Shown one piece after another: positions 49,201-60,949 of a stretch of 64,000 bases of DNA; the first letter of the stretch is position 1; each line of letters starts with the position of its first letter. A program made the position numbers and the translations under genes. A model generated the notes under the pieces. That model did not search any database. It saw only the letters and a list, made by a program, of their open reading frames with translations, and was not told the DNA's origin. The stretch spans positions 28,971,001-29,035,000 of the forward strand of contig NC_080397.1 in NCBI RefSeq assembly GCF_030265065.1, written 5' to 3'. This stretch comes from Corythoichthys intestinalis. Taxonomy: Eukaryota > Chordata > Actinopteri > Syngnathiformes > Syngnathidae.

Positions 49201-52200
49201 ACAATATAGACAATGACATACCACAAAAAGAGTAAGAATTGTTTTGACTCCTGTTAAAGAGGTGAAGTCTTAGTGTTTCCGTTTACATTTTTTTCGCACT
49301 GTTTAATGCCGGGAGCATTTGACCTCATTGTTTGTGATTTATTATTGATATTTATGTTATTTATTTATACGTTAATAAAGAATTTAGGTGTTCCACAATG
49401 TTTTTTGTGAATTAATAGGCTTCAACAAAAATTTGATTATTAAAGTAGTAGGAAAAAAAAAATTTTTTTTTAGATTAGTCGACTAATCGTAAAAATAGTC
49501 GGCTGACTAATTGGGAGGAAATTAGTCTTTTGGGACAGCCCTAATACACACTAAGAATTAAAACATTATTTTCAATTAATCATACCAACCTGGAAGCTAC
49601 AGACTGTAAACTTTAAAAGGACGCTCCAACACGCTCGCCACGCTGAAGCTAATGCTAATGCTAACGCTGTGAGTTACATTTAGTGTGTGATGATCACTCA
49701 ACACAGACCTTAAAAGGCTAAAAAAACATTTTATATTCTTTCTTGCCAAGATAAAAAAGCAAATCTTACTATGTGTTTCAAAACAAGCAAGCCTGGAGCG
49801 AAGCCTAGCTTGAGGGATGCCGTGAGTGTAGGGAGGGGGGAGTGCAGCACGTCACATGAGTGACACAACTAAATATGGCGAGGCTGACTAACTACACGCA
49901 GAATAAGCACATGTCACTCATTGTGAACATTTGACAGAAACTATGTCACATTTTTGTCTTGTTCTCATCCTAATCTCTTCAGACGAAAATTGGCCATCGT
50001 CTGGTCATGTTGCAATCTCCCAAGGCACACTTTCAGCTCGTCATCGTCACGAAAATATGTTCGTCAACAGTGGCGGTTTTAGGTTGTGTGGCCACAGGGG
50101 CACTGGCCCCACATCTGATTTGAATTGCCCCTGAAGTGCCCCTGTTCCTATTTTAGGACAAAGCATGGGATTCAGTGAATCCTTCTTTTCTGAAGTGAGA
50201 AAAAATGAGATAATGTTGTTTCTAGAGTATGTTAAATATTAATGCTGCTTTTCGTGTTAAAATGGCTTTTCAAAAGATTAAAATTATTGCTCCATGTTTT
50301 GTATCCTCACTTGCACACAGTATGATTGATTACGCATTGTTACAAACTTTACTGTTTCTAACGTCACATGCAGGTTAATCTGCGTATTGCTTTATTGATC
50401 AAAACAAACACTGAACAAAGATGGCCACGACACTTGGCACCTGAGGGTTATATGTGGGTTGTTTCAGAAAAATTTAGAACCGCCACTGTCAAAGACATAT
50501 TTTTGTTATCGTCATCGTTTACAAAAACAACGTTTAAAAAAAAAAAAAACGCTTTTGTGTGAGTACACATGTTTGTTCTGTACCTCCAGATCACACCTTG
50601 GGGGATCACGGAGAAGCCGTCCACCAGCTCCACCAGAAGCCGATCCACAGACACGGAAGAGACCATTGATCCCAAAGTCACAACGATGAAACCCGAGTCT
50701 CCAAAACTGGAAATCCAAGATTCGAGATCCTGCAGGGTCCAAAATGTGTTTGTTTTAAAAGCTACACATTGGAATGTGTTCTCCATCAAGAACACTGACC
50801 TTAGCCACAGGTTTGGCGGGTTTATTGAGGAGCCCCCCCATCAACACAATGGAAGGCAGGAGAGGCTGTGGGAACTCAAGGGAAAAGTCAGTGTTAAAGG
50901 CCCAGAGTTCGGCCTTCTGGTGGAACTCGTCCAGGCCACCGAGGTGGGAGACCGAGCCCAGGTGGCGCTCAGCTACGTCCTTGAACATGGACCAGACAAT
51001 TTTCTGGCCTGAGAAGTTAGAAAGTTTAGGGCGTTATTGTCTCAACAGTGTCAAACAGCGTCCACGTCAAAATTATGCTTTCATTTGGAGGGGCCTTATG
51101 TCTAACCAAGGGCGTAGGTTTGGTCTCAACAGTGGTTAGGACGATATAACAGCATAACCTGCATTGCGACCTACACTTTTTGCTGGGGACGGGACATTAT
51201 TAAGACCAAACAGATAATTGAACGGGGGTCAGGACCACATTTCTCACAAATATGAACCTAATTAATTGATAGGCGGGACATTATTAAGCCCAAACATATT
51301 AGTGAATGGGGGTCAGGGCCACATTTCTCACGAATATGAACCTAAATAATTGATAGGCAAAATGATCCAATTCTGGATTGATTTAGACTTTTATGTAAAT
51401 TAGTTCACGTGATATAATGTTCAATTCAAACCGTTGTTTTAAAAAACTACTCAAGAAACATTTTGAAGTGCAAGTCCCTTTATTTAAAAAAATGGGGAGC
51501 TATCCAAGAATGGGTCCACTTCTGGGGGACATTGGAGCACCCCTAGACTTAAACTAAAGTGTTGTAATATAAAAGTGATTTGGGAAAAAAATGAAAAAAA
51601 AATCTGAGATATCCAAGGACTGATCTACATTTGAGGCATCCTAGACTACTCCAAGACTCGAATCAAAGTACTCTTATGAAATTCCGATGTGTGATTTCAT
51701 TTCGCAGATTTTTTTTTTCATGTCAGTTCATGTTCATGTCAGCGTCCCTCTGAAGTGGAATCCATTTTGGGACTTGCACTCTGAAGCCACCGTGTTGCAT
51801 TACATTAATACACATAATGCAAACAATGATTCAAATGAGGGACGGCTAGCTTGACTTCGTTGTTCCTTGTGGAGGCTGGCCTGACCGCAGTAGTTTTGCA
51901 AGTTAATGTTGAAATTCGCCCCCCCGGCCAAGACGCACTCGGGAACAGCGACAGCCAAAACAAGTGCCGCTCGGCTGACGCTGCCCCCGTGCGCGCCAAC
52001 TGGAAAGGCAGAACTTCGCGCGTTCTCTCTGACATTAACCCTTTGTACTGACTCCATGTTCCAAAAGTTTGAAAAAGACTCGCCGAAAGCAGGTTGACAA
52101 TTTATGCGTCGACAATGGTAAAAACAAGGCAAAAACAGACGGCGGAGGGACAATTCTGGATCCAAAACCACGCTACATGTTTCCGAGCAGCAAAAAATCT

Positions 52201-55200
52201 GTGTTATCTCAGTGTCCAGTCTTTTTAAAGTCTTGCTGAAGCGGGCCGTGTCGAAGGCCTGTCCGAAGGTGTGTCTGGGCGTTGCTTTTGGGTCTTCCCC
52301 TCGGCGGCCGGTTTTGGGCGGCTTAGGTTTGTGCGCAGATTGGGACGCCCGCTATCAACTTTGCAGTCCGGGCAGGCTGTACGTGTTTTAGGACAAAGCG
52401 CTTTGTCCTTGGAGTTTGCTGGGAGAGCTGATTGCAAGAGTTGGTGCGTCAATCTTGTGATAAGACGGCATTGTGTATCTCTTCTATTTCTTCTCATTAA
52501 ACTATGGTGTGCTATTTATTTTATATCAGTAGTGTAGTCCTACCGTAAATATGAAAATGATACTATTTCCTGATTAATTATATTACGTGTGTTAGAGTAA
52601 TGCAAACAGTTAGACGGTGCCTACGAGAACCTGTACCATATGTATGTGTTAGACTATATTTGTGTTAGATTAATGCAAACAATTATATGGTGTGTGCGAT
52701 GACGATATCTTTTCCCCTTCATTAGCAAGTTCACACAGATTAATGCTATACTAACTCTGATGCAGGTGGGACATTTAGCAGCAAAATTAGTGGTGTTTCC
52801 CCCAACTCCACAACATTGACGTCTTTTTACATTACTTACAGTGGCTTGTGCTGGCCAAAAAAGAAACCTTCTGATATCCTTCCTCTTCGAAGGGTGTGTA
52901 GGAGGCGGCATGTTGTATTTCTGCCGGCGGGGTTGTGTGAGTGTTCGTGTGCGCGTCTGTGTGGCGGGAGGAGGGGGCGAGGGGTCAAGTCATCAGCCAA
53001 TCAAACGTGTGTTTGAGGGGAAAAAAATGGACCGGCACATTTAACGAGTGAAAACCGATAAATGTAAGTCTGAACCTAATCAAAACAATTCACTTAATAA
53101 TTGTAGGGTCTATTCTATCCTGACAACGTATGGGAAGACAACCTAAATTACCCATATAACTGAACTTACTATATAATGCAAATAAGGTGGCTTAAAAGTT
53201 GGTGGGGACCATTCGAGCATCCTGAAAAGTTGGTAGTGTTATGTCCCTATTGTCACTATGCAAACCTACATACACCCTTGTGTCTAACTAGGGCTACCAT
53301 AATTAATTCAGTAATAGACTAGCAAATGAATCGACAGCTATTTTGATAGTGGAACGTTCCTATCAAAGTATATAGTATTTATTGTCTTATATTTTTCATT
53401 TTAAAAAATGTATTTCTTCATTCATTCATCTTCTGCACAGCTTATCCTCATGAGAATCGCGGGGTGCTGGAGCCTATCCCACTTAACTGGGCAGGACACC
53501 CTGAATTGGTTGCCAGCCAATCACATTTTTCATTTAAAGGTAAAAACGGTAAACATTGTCTTTTATATTCAATTTTTTTTAATTTAACAAAGGAAAAACA
53601 TTTTTTAAACTATTTGTATTTATTGACATGAAGAGTCTGTATTCTCTGAAATATTTTCTTTAATTTTAACATTTTTTTGTTAATATTACATATACAAAAA
53701 AAGAGACTCACTCCGATTTTTGTAGTCTTCAAATCTTTGAGGCTGACTGAAATGTTCTTTTAACTTTATTTTAGCGAGAAAAAGTCGAAACAAGTCATTT
53801 ACTTTTGAAGCTCGCACACAATGATGTGGTGGGTCAGATCTGCCCCCAAAGGGCCTCAAGTTTGACACCTGTAGTACTCTTGTGAGGATGTCAAAAAGGT
53901 GTATGCTCAAATTTGAAAATTACTGGGACTAGTAACCCACGGTGTTGTGCAAGCCTTTTAGAGTACAAAGTAATGGCCCTATGTACAATATACTGCTGAA
54001 TACCACGTCTGATAAATTACATCTTTACCTGCAGTGCCTAGTAGAGAGTAGATAAAGTTCTTTGCACGACCCCAGAGGTCCATGTGGTCGGTCAACTGTG
54101 AGCCGAAAGCTGGCACTGAAGAGATGGCCGAGGGGACGTCTAAGGACAGAGGACCGTTCAGAGGGCCAGGATAGAAGGCGATATAGCGGACACCTGGAGG
54201 AGATAAAACAAGTTTGCAATGAAGATTTCAGGGTGTCAATCAGCTATTTTAATGGAAAAGCACAGCAATCCCAGTACCAAGTTTGTGTGCTATGATGAAG
54301 GAACAGGGATTGAACGCATCCACGATGGCAACGTCATATTGCTCCCGCTGGAGGAACGTTATTTGATCGCTGTCCCCTAAAAGCTTGTCGCACTGATAAG
54401 AAAGGTGGCCCATGAAGTTCAAAAAGCCATTAAAGCTATCTCTGTAGAAAGAAAAGACACTATAGTAAGACTCCAAATCAAGCAGCGATGGGTCATTTCA
54501 AACAAACGAGAAAAAGGCTCAAAAGTACCGTCCCAGTAAAAACTGTGCTTGTTGCTCCAAGAACCAGCCGTTGTATTGTTTAATGTAGTCCTCTCCGAGG
54601 GACCAGGTGCTGGTCTGGTAGCTGCCGTTACGACTGGCGTAGGATAAACCTAACAGTTTTGTATGAAGAATGATAATAAAGAAGAATGTTACAGAACAAG
54701 CACGAGTGTGCTACAGCACGCTACAGGCTGGAGGCTGTGACAAAGCGTGCAAATGCCCTCTGCTGGCTAACGTGAAACCTACAGGCAACAATAATTCAAC
54801 AATTAATTCATGAGCCCTGATACAAAAAGTAAAAAGTCGGGCTCTGAAGATTGATAGATAATGGCCTGTGCGCAATGGCACCACCAGAGGGGGGGGGGGG
54901 TGGGCATAGCCCCCTTCTATTAATATGTTGGCCACCCCACTCACATTAAGCAATGATACGAGTGTATATCGCACATACAGTATAGCCTGGTATTCTCTTG
55001 ATCCCTGTTGGTAGGTTCTTTTTTATATGTTTTTTTTTTTTAATTCAAGTAATAATTATTTTTGTGTTACACTAACATTGTGTTGGGAAATATCCAGTTA
55101 AGGTTGTTTCTGTACTTGCTTTTATTTGTATCGGCCAGCACCTGCTTTTCCCCAGGAACTGTTTTGTTGTCTTAAATGTACTCCTCATGCCTAATAGCCT

Positions 55201-58200
55201 AAAACTAAATTTTTGTGGAACTCAAAATGTTGACTGAAGTGTTACGGGCTATGCGCATTAAATCATTAGTAACGTGAAATATAACAGAATAAACCCAAGT
55301 ATATCAGTAGGCGAGTCCTTAAGTCTTTCTGATAGGTTTCTACTGGCCTGTTTACTACAACACAATAAAAACTGGAAATTTTGGATTTTAGTTTTGGTGT
55401 GCCATCCCAAGATTTTAAAGGGAACCTCTGACTTAAAGACTTGTAGGCTCTGATAAGCCACAATTGTTCTCTTTATAATATGTTATCATGAAAACATAAA
55501 ATATTGGCATTGATTTAAATATCTATAATATTTAGTACATGTTTTGACCTACGGAGGGCGCCATGTTTTAAGCGCGCAATTGACTGTCACTGTCACTCGA
55601 CAAATACTAACAGGTTTCTAAAATTCCTTCTTCGCGGCGAGACGTCCAACACATGCGCTCATCGGTTAAAAGCGGCGAGTACTTACTATTTCGGTTTCAA
55701 TCGAGTCTTTTATTACCTTTTCATTCCTCAAAATACTTTGTGTGTGTTTCCCTCTCATAGTTTGAGGCATTGTTTTCTTGTGGTAGCTTTAAAGCAGATT
55801 GTTGATCTGTTGACCACTTTAGTCGCGTAGCATATTTAAACCACCGTTATTTTGAAACCACTACGTTTAAGTATTTTCTTAAGGCATCTTTAGTATGTTC
55901 TGTCTGTATGCATCTAAATAAAAACAAGCTGACAGCGCACGGTAGTACTTTGGGTGTCAAATTCGCCTCTTGTAGCACCTTTCCCCGGTGTAGCACAGTT
56001 TGGCAGAACACCGGCTTAGTCATACTGTCATCTTTTCTCATCCCGTCTTTCCTGTTCATTTAGCTTTTGCTGCTCGTTTTGTGAAATATCGACAGTGCTG
56101 TCATGCTCATTAATGTTCCTCTCGGGTTAAAATTGAAAGGGTTGAAGAGATGACATGTTTATGTCGCGAGAGTCATACTTTGGAAGCCCGGCATCGTAAC
56201 CATGTGACATCACAACAATGGCGACCTACTAGTTAAACCAGTTTTACAAATTGTATTAGAACAAAAACATCAGGAGGGGTTTCAATATCATATCATTTTA
56301 ACTAACGTATAAATATCATATGATTTTAATAATGTTCCTCTTTTAAGAACTACAAGTTTTTCTATCCACGGAGCCCTTTAAGTTGACCCATCTGGCCACC
56401 ACTATAAAAAATTTCTGGAGGCCCCACTGCCCTTGCGCTTCCAAGTTTCAAGACAATCGAATAAAAAATGACGGAGGAGTAGGACTTCAAAGTTAGATTC
56501 CACAAGAAAAGGAACAACTACATAAGTGGCGCTTTGACCGGCCTTCATATTGTAAAATTAATACTCATTAATGCTCAGTCTGTACCTGTGATAAGAGGGT
56601 TTCCAAGTTGTAGCAGCATGCGGACCTCATGGCCATGCAGATGAAAATTATACGAGATCTCATCAAATAACAAGTAGTGGCTTCCTCCTGCAGGAAAAAC
56701 CAGCATCGTCCAGTGCTGAGTCAGTAGGGCTACCATTATCAGCCACTTTAAGTTTGCATACACTTCTAATAATGACATACAAACAGAAGATGTATGAACT
56801 ACAGTACACATAATGCTAACTTGTAGGTAGTACAGAGATTAATTTCACAATATACAACGAGTATGTTACTTGCATATACAGTAGTACCTCAAGATATGAA
56901 AGCTTTGGAACACAAAAAAAAAAAAATTACGAAAATATTACTAAAATCATACAAAACACATACTGTAATAGAGCATTCCCGCTCGCAGCGATGCAATAAC
57001 GTAACTACATTTGCCTATAAATGTAATCAAAAAATATACACACAATGTGCTACGTAATGCTCATGTATATGAAACCAAAAGTAGTATATAACTTAATCAA
57101 GGCATAAACGGCCAGATTAAATGGCAAGCAACGGGTGCTGAAGTTAGCTCATCTTTTAGAACTCCGTGTTTGATATGAGCTGGAGTAGTCATGTGATAAC
57201 GTCTGTAGAATGAGCTGGAACCTAAATAGTTACACTTATGTGCAACTACGAGGTTACAAAGCATTACAAATAAAGACAATCGGAGAAAATGACAGCAAAT
57301 CTAATGTGGTGTTTTAGTAGCGCTAGGAACGAATTAGATGTAAAACACGATTCATTATATTAAAAAAATCATGATAATAAAGCCACTCTGGAACGAATCG
57401 ATTTTCTCTCTTGAGGTACCACTGTATGTTCAAGCTGTTTCTTTTCTTTAGTACACTTTACGGCTGTATATGAAACCCAGTTTGAAAAGATTGGACATCA
57501 ATCGCCATCAATGGCAATGATCTGTTAGTCGGTGAGAAGAGTCGTGACCATTTTAAACAACGAACACAACAAATTAGGTGATTTACATGTAAAAGGTGAT
57601 TCATTATATGAAAAAATGATACAAATGATCTTGAGTAACCAATGTATTGAAAATATGGTTCCATATTAACTCATTGGCTGCCACTGATGTCCAAATGATT
57701 TGAACTGGGAGGGCAGGCAGCTAATACAGTCAAATGAATGCCAACCCTTCCATTTCAAATGGATTGGATTTCTACTAGAGACCCTCATTTAATTTCACTG
57801 CAGAAAGATGAAAAGAACGACCTGGTTGGCTGTAACCTCATCATTGTAATTTAAAGCAATTTTGTAACTTTTCAGTTTTAATAGATTTTAGCGACGCCGG
57901 TGGACAAAAGCAGTAGTGTTTTGCCTTAAGGAAGACTGGGTTTCCTATGAGGACCAGCGCACACCCGCATAGCGTTGTAAAATCATGATGGTCGCCTGCA
58001 GATGGATTAAAAATTTCTGTTTCCAGCGGCAGTGTGAAGGATGAAAAGTAATAAGATAATGAATCCAGCTGTGGCTAAACAATAGCATACGACGGTTAGC
58101 AACCATGTGGCTGAATGTGGCTAAACCCCCCACCCCACCCAAAGTCGTCACCCTTGACGAGTTCGGTTGGGGTGTGGGAGGCATCACACCAGTGAGTGAA

Positions 58201-59290
58201 CGCCGGGCCAATGTTTATTCTGTATATCCTGTAGCCGCCCTTTCTTTTTCCTCCTCAGACAAAACTTTTTGTCTCTGTTGCGCTGCCATCTTTGCAGAAT
58301 TTGCGCGAAAGCATTAGCATTGACTTCAGTCATCATAATGAATGGGGATAGGGGTAAGTGACGTATGCCGTAAAGCAGTCAGCACATTTGTAGGGTTTTT
58401 TTTTTTGTGTGTGGCAGGCTTCCTGCCACCCTGCTCAAAGTTAATTAGTGCCGGTGAAAGCGATACAGACCCCCTCAAGATGTAAAAGAGGTGTCATTCA
58501 ATTAGTTGTCAGTCGACATATCATCACAAATGTTACGAAAATATTTTATGAAAAGTTACCTAGTGTTGCTTTGAAGTTAAAGGAGTCTTATACAACATTG
58601 GTGGCCCTAAATGATACTGCAACCAGCCATAAATAATCCCTTAAAGGCCTGCAACATGAAGCCATTGTCAGAGAATCCCAAAATTTAAAAACAAAAAAAA
58701 CGGTCTAAATGAAACCTTTTTTTTTTTTCATTAGTCAAAAATAAATAAAAAAAAAAGAATGTGTAATAAGCGCTCTAATATTTACAACCCTTGCTAAATC
58801 CCCCCCCCCCCCCCCCCTCATGGAACCTGCAGATGCATGTGCTGACTAACCCATCCATCAATTTTTTAAGAAAGAATTTTCAAAATTCTGAATTAGTCTT
58901 AAAGTCAGGAATTTTCCTAAGTGTGTCAAATGTGGTACATTTGGCAATAAATGGTTAAAAAGGAGACAGTGAGGGTTTTAAAAGTAAAAAAAAAAAAATC
59001 TGTATCGTATCCCTGAATTATAAATGTAAAACGTGTCACTATGACCTACAGCATAACACAAAAGTGTACTTCTTCACTTCATAAAAAATGCATATACTCT
59101 TATTATAATGATCTAATTTCCAGTGTCATTTTCTTCTGTTCCTTTGATGGCTAGTTAAGCAAAAAATGGGGAGGAGGGGGGCATGACAATGACTGCTCCC
59201 CTACTCACCAATTAGGCAGACAGTCAGGATCTTGGCAGACTGAAGCAGTGGGAGAGCCAGCAGCCAGCACATCCAAATCAAAAGCCCCAT
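43297..59290 (-). CDS. ugt3a: UDP-glycosyltransferase, UGT3A-like, complete (10 exons)
   Basis: ER-membrane enzyme that transfers a sugar from a UDP-sugar to small lipophilic molecules. Exons in gene order: 59209-59290, 56586-56687, 54529-54649, 54278-54441, 54029-54193, 50800-51008, 50584-50729, 45883-45968, 43710-43929, 43297-43564. All introns are GT-AG and all phases fit, giving 520 aa (human UGT3A1 523). A signal peptide (MGLLIWMCWLLALPLLQS) precedes KILTVCLIGGSHYLL, with the catalytic His at 31 and its partner Asp at about 143 (VDAFNP). TDHMDLWGRAKNF and WLPLNDLL are UGT3A-like. The UDP-binding signature THGGQNSLLQAVYHAVPVLG is at 368-387. Residue 391 is Phe (PLFGDQ), as in UGT3A2, whereas UGT3A1 has Asn. 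A C-terminal membrane helix and a KKIQ dilysine ER signal finish it. UGT8 is less likely, because the tail and exon layout fit UGT3A. The introns are full of transposons. Confidence 0.93.
44102..44878. mobile_element. Nested TIR element with 'taccgtaa...ttacggta' ends
   Basis: Left CTACCGTAAGTTTTTTACTTTA with AAGGCGCACCTGACCATAAG, and right CTTATAGACCGAAAATTACGG. Imperfect inverted ends of the 'actataaggcgcacc' repeat common in vertebrates. Contains 44263-44777. Confidence 0.6.
44263..44777. mobile_element. MITE with GTAACACTTTATTTGACAG ends
   Basis: Left GGTAACACTTTATTTGACAG and right CTGTCAAATAAAGTGTTCCC are near-perfect inverted repeats. An internal repeat of the same end is at 44478-44505. 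About 515 bp, non-coding. Confidence 0.8.
46161..47823. mobile_element. piggyBac-like TTAA element (UGT intron)
   Basis: TTAA at both borders (46161-46164 and 47820-47823). Inverted ends are AGTGCGTACAATGGGAGAAA on the left and AGTGCCTTTGACACGAGAAA (inverted) on the right. 1.65 kb with GC-rich blocks at 46810-47070 and 47230-47310, but no recognised transposase. A perfect 10-bp-arm hairpin lies at 46817-46839. Frame 46812-47072 (86 codons) is not identifiable. 47110-47215 is shared in reverse with 22238-22450. Confidence 0.6.
48041..49543. mobile_element. hAT-like element carrying a BED-finger exon (UGT intron)
   Basis: Starts TAGAGCTACCCCGACTAGTC and ends TTAGTCTTTTGGGACAGCCCTA (last 20: AGTCTTTTGGGACAGCCCTA). 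Perfect 8-bp duplications ATACACAC flank it (48033-48040 and 49544-49551). Subterminal 'gtcgac' and 'tagtcgac' motifs occur. It carries a BED zinc-finger exon (48531-48757) behind a GC-rich promoter-like stretch. The rest of a transposase is missing. Confidence 0.9.
48531..48757 (+). pseudogene. ZBED/hAT BED zinc-finger exon (broken)
   Basis: MAELVTRESGIKPKKRTRVA precedes RAWNYFKENMEGATVSTLC, then a stop, TELAYHCSTSAMNEHLKRRH and PRIIFEDNKKQQAS, and a donor GTAAGT. The BED core (W-x2-F, C, then H-x4-H in EHLKRRHP) is plain. A TAA replaces a residue next to the second zinc ligand. In intact hAT transposases this exon precedes the RNase H-like and hATC domains, which are absent here. Confidence 0.85.
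49590..50530. mobile_element. hAT-like relic with a nested 'cagtggcggtt' insertion
   Basis: The body 49670-50060 is the reverse complement of parts of 39640-42060. Between ATATGTTCGTCAA and AAAGACATATTTTTG an insert of ~420 bp (about 50068-50489) begins CAGTGGCGGTTTTAG and ends TAGAACCGCCACTG. It is a second, TIR-bearing element. The right side lies within ~60 bp of UGT exon 7's donor. Confidence 0.6.
51107..53280. mobile_element. hAT-like element, copy 2 (UGT intron)
   Basis: Left CAAGGGCGTAGGTTTGG and right CAAACCTACATACACCCTTG. Perfect 8-bp duplications TGTCTAAC (51099-51106 and 53281-53288). It shares both ends and segment 52780-53020 with 27476-30174. It also holds a ~0.9-kb GC-rich block (51840-52440) and a repeat (52427-52710) found at 37990-38250. 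No transposase recognised. It sits 91 bp upstream of UGT exon 6. Confidence 0.88.
53415..53530. mobile_element. Retroposon 3'-end fragment
   Basis: ATTCATTCATCTTCTGCACAG followed by GCTTATCCTCATGAGAATCG and GGTGCTGGAGCCTATCCC is the familiar 3'-terminal piece of a fish non-LTR retroposon. Only ~115 bp remain. I cannot name the family from sequence alone. Confidence 0.6.
54870..56440. mobile_element. hAT-like element in UGT intron (approximate)
   Basis: CAATGGCACCACCAGAGGGGGG at the left and, inverted, GGCCCCACTGCCC near 56425 suggest paired ends. The interior 55630-55980 is inverted relative to 61640-61970 (shared GTACTTTGGGTGTCAAATTC and its complement). Another stretch at 56330-56400 matches the interior of 25577-26177. 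The borders are uncertain. Confidence 0.4.
56879..57424. mobile_element. pogo/Tigger-like MITE (546 bp)
   Basis: Left CAGTAGTACCTCAAGATATG and right CTCTTGAGGTACCACTG, TA on both sides. A short relative of 18994-20789. Non-coding. Confidence 0.75.
57480..57800. repeat. Palindromic GACGTCCAAT-family repeats
   Basis: A half unit at 57480-57525 (GATTGGACATCAATCGCCATC) and a fuller inverted pair at 57668-57790 (ATTTGAACTGGGAGGGC and CATTTCAAATGGATTGGATT). Confidence 0.6.
57801..59208. other. UGT intron 1, no exon seen; 18-C run
   Basis: Unremarkable intron sequence. A run of about 18 C lies at 58800-58817. No further UGT exon is needed, because exon 1 and exon 2 join in phase. Confidence 0.55.
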
Positions 59291-60430
59291 GTTGTTGGTG
59301 TCACCCTGATCTGCAGCCAAAATCCCGTAAATAGTCTTCCAGTTCAAAAATAAACTGTAATGAAAGCGTTCTTTCTTGTGCAAGCGTCTGCCTTTTAAAA
59401 CTCGCAGTTAAGTTAGGAGTGTTGACTAGGCAGAATTAGAATGGGAGAGCATTTCCGCACACCCAAAAAAAACTAAATAAGAAAAGAAAAATCCCAGAAG
59501 TAATTTCATTAGGGGAAAAAAAATGAAAATCAGAGTCGAGCTGATGAAGGTGAGGAGTGTTATTTTGCTTGGCTTCCGATGTAAATAAAATAGAAAAGTT
59601 CCGACCTTCAGGCGCTGATCCTTGCCATTCAGGAGTTGGTACGCCAGTCGGTGTTCATAGCTCTGTCCACATAACACATTAGCCTCCGTTTTTCTTCTAA
59701 AAGTCAGACAACTCACATGTCTACCAGCATTGGACCTGCAGTGTTAATGAAAGGGAGGGACCAGGAGGAGGGGCAGCGATAAAAGGGGGGCTCAGGGTCC
59801 CCCAAAGCGTTTCTTCAATCAAATCAGACAAATAGGAATGTTACCTAAAGGTAACGCAATTATACTTTAGTATTAAATATCTCGGCCCTCGCTCCAATTC
59901 CCGTCTTTGTCATTTGATGAGGACTATTAGCTTTAAAATAATGCATTAATGAAATGTTTGTTTTGCTGATTACTGGATTGATTGGAAGGGGCGCAGCAGT
60001 AGGTAGGACAACACAGCGCATCGCATCCCGGCTAAATGAGCTACAATAGGCTCGCGGGTGCTCCGGAAGGTCGCTGCTGGCAAGTGAGGCTTGACATGTA
60101 GGTTATCCTGGACAATGCGCTCATTGTGGACGCAAACCGATGCTCCTCTGTGTCAGAGAGGTCATTAGGGAAAACAAGTGAATCAGAAAAACTACTGGAG
60201 TGTTTCAGAAAAAAGAATGACGAGTTGGAAAGGTCAGTTCCGTTTATGGCTGATGTTTTCAATCGGCTACGTTCTCACTTAAGTCTACGCGTTGAAACTA
60301 TGGAATGTCCAACTCGTTCAACGCTGACGGCACCACACAAGAATTTTGCGGTTCTGTGTATTTATTCTTTCCACACATTTGATTTCAACATATAGAAGAC
60401 GGAATGTAGACGTATATGCAGTATGTTTTA
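59291..60430. other. UGT 5' flank and intergenic
   Basis: Upstream of the UGT start. No TATA box at a convincing distance and no recognised exon. 59740-59800 is GC-rich and could hold the promoter or an untranslated first exon. Frames at 60041-60395 on both strands are not identifiable. Confidence 0.4.
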
Positions 60431-60821
60431 TCAATGTGGAGACTGCACAGTTTCTTCTTGTGGCTGAGGGGCTTGTAGCACATCATGAATGTTCTGAAAA
60501 GAAACAGAAAAATGTTTATTACCTGTAACTGTATAAATATAATGGAACAGAAAACAACCAAGTCGACCTCTTTGGTGAATGTAAGAAAATGAATTTAATA
60601 CAATTCATCTTCATATCTGTTTGTTTTAACAGTTGGGAAAGGCAGTGTGTAAACAGTGCTTGTGTACGGGGAAAATATTTCCATATTTCTCAACTTACAA
60701 CAAAGAGGTGGTGGTCAGTGTTCTCGATGAGGTTATGAAATGAGGGATGCTCAGAGAGGATGGAGAATGGAATGACATCTTCTGGAGTGTAACCGAGCTC
60801 TGCGAATATCTGCATCAGGTA
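60431..60821 (-). other. Candidate last two coding exons of an unidentified gene
   Basis: 60699-60821 (minus) is open from YLMQIFAELGYTPEDVIPFS through EHPSFHNLIENTDHHLFV and ends at a strong donor GTAAGTTG. 60431-60493 follows a textbook acceptor (TTTCTGTTTCTTTTCAG) and reads NIHDVLQAPQPQEETVQSPH then a stop, in matching phase 0. AATAAA on the minus strand lies near 60359. A possible upstream piece, HLTPLGFIPVDDDDSDDVLF (about 60880-60945), is in another phase and only ~55 bp away, too close for a normal intron. I do not recognise the protein. It may be a host gene extending right or a relic. Confidence 0.35.
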
Positions 60822-60949
60822 CTTGAGGGTAGCAGAGGTTAGTACAACATATTGTTAGATGTGATTGACACTCACAAAATGTAAATAAGACATCATCTGA
60901 ATCATCGTCATCAACGGGAATAAAGCCGAGGGGCGTCAGGTGCCAAATA

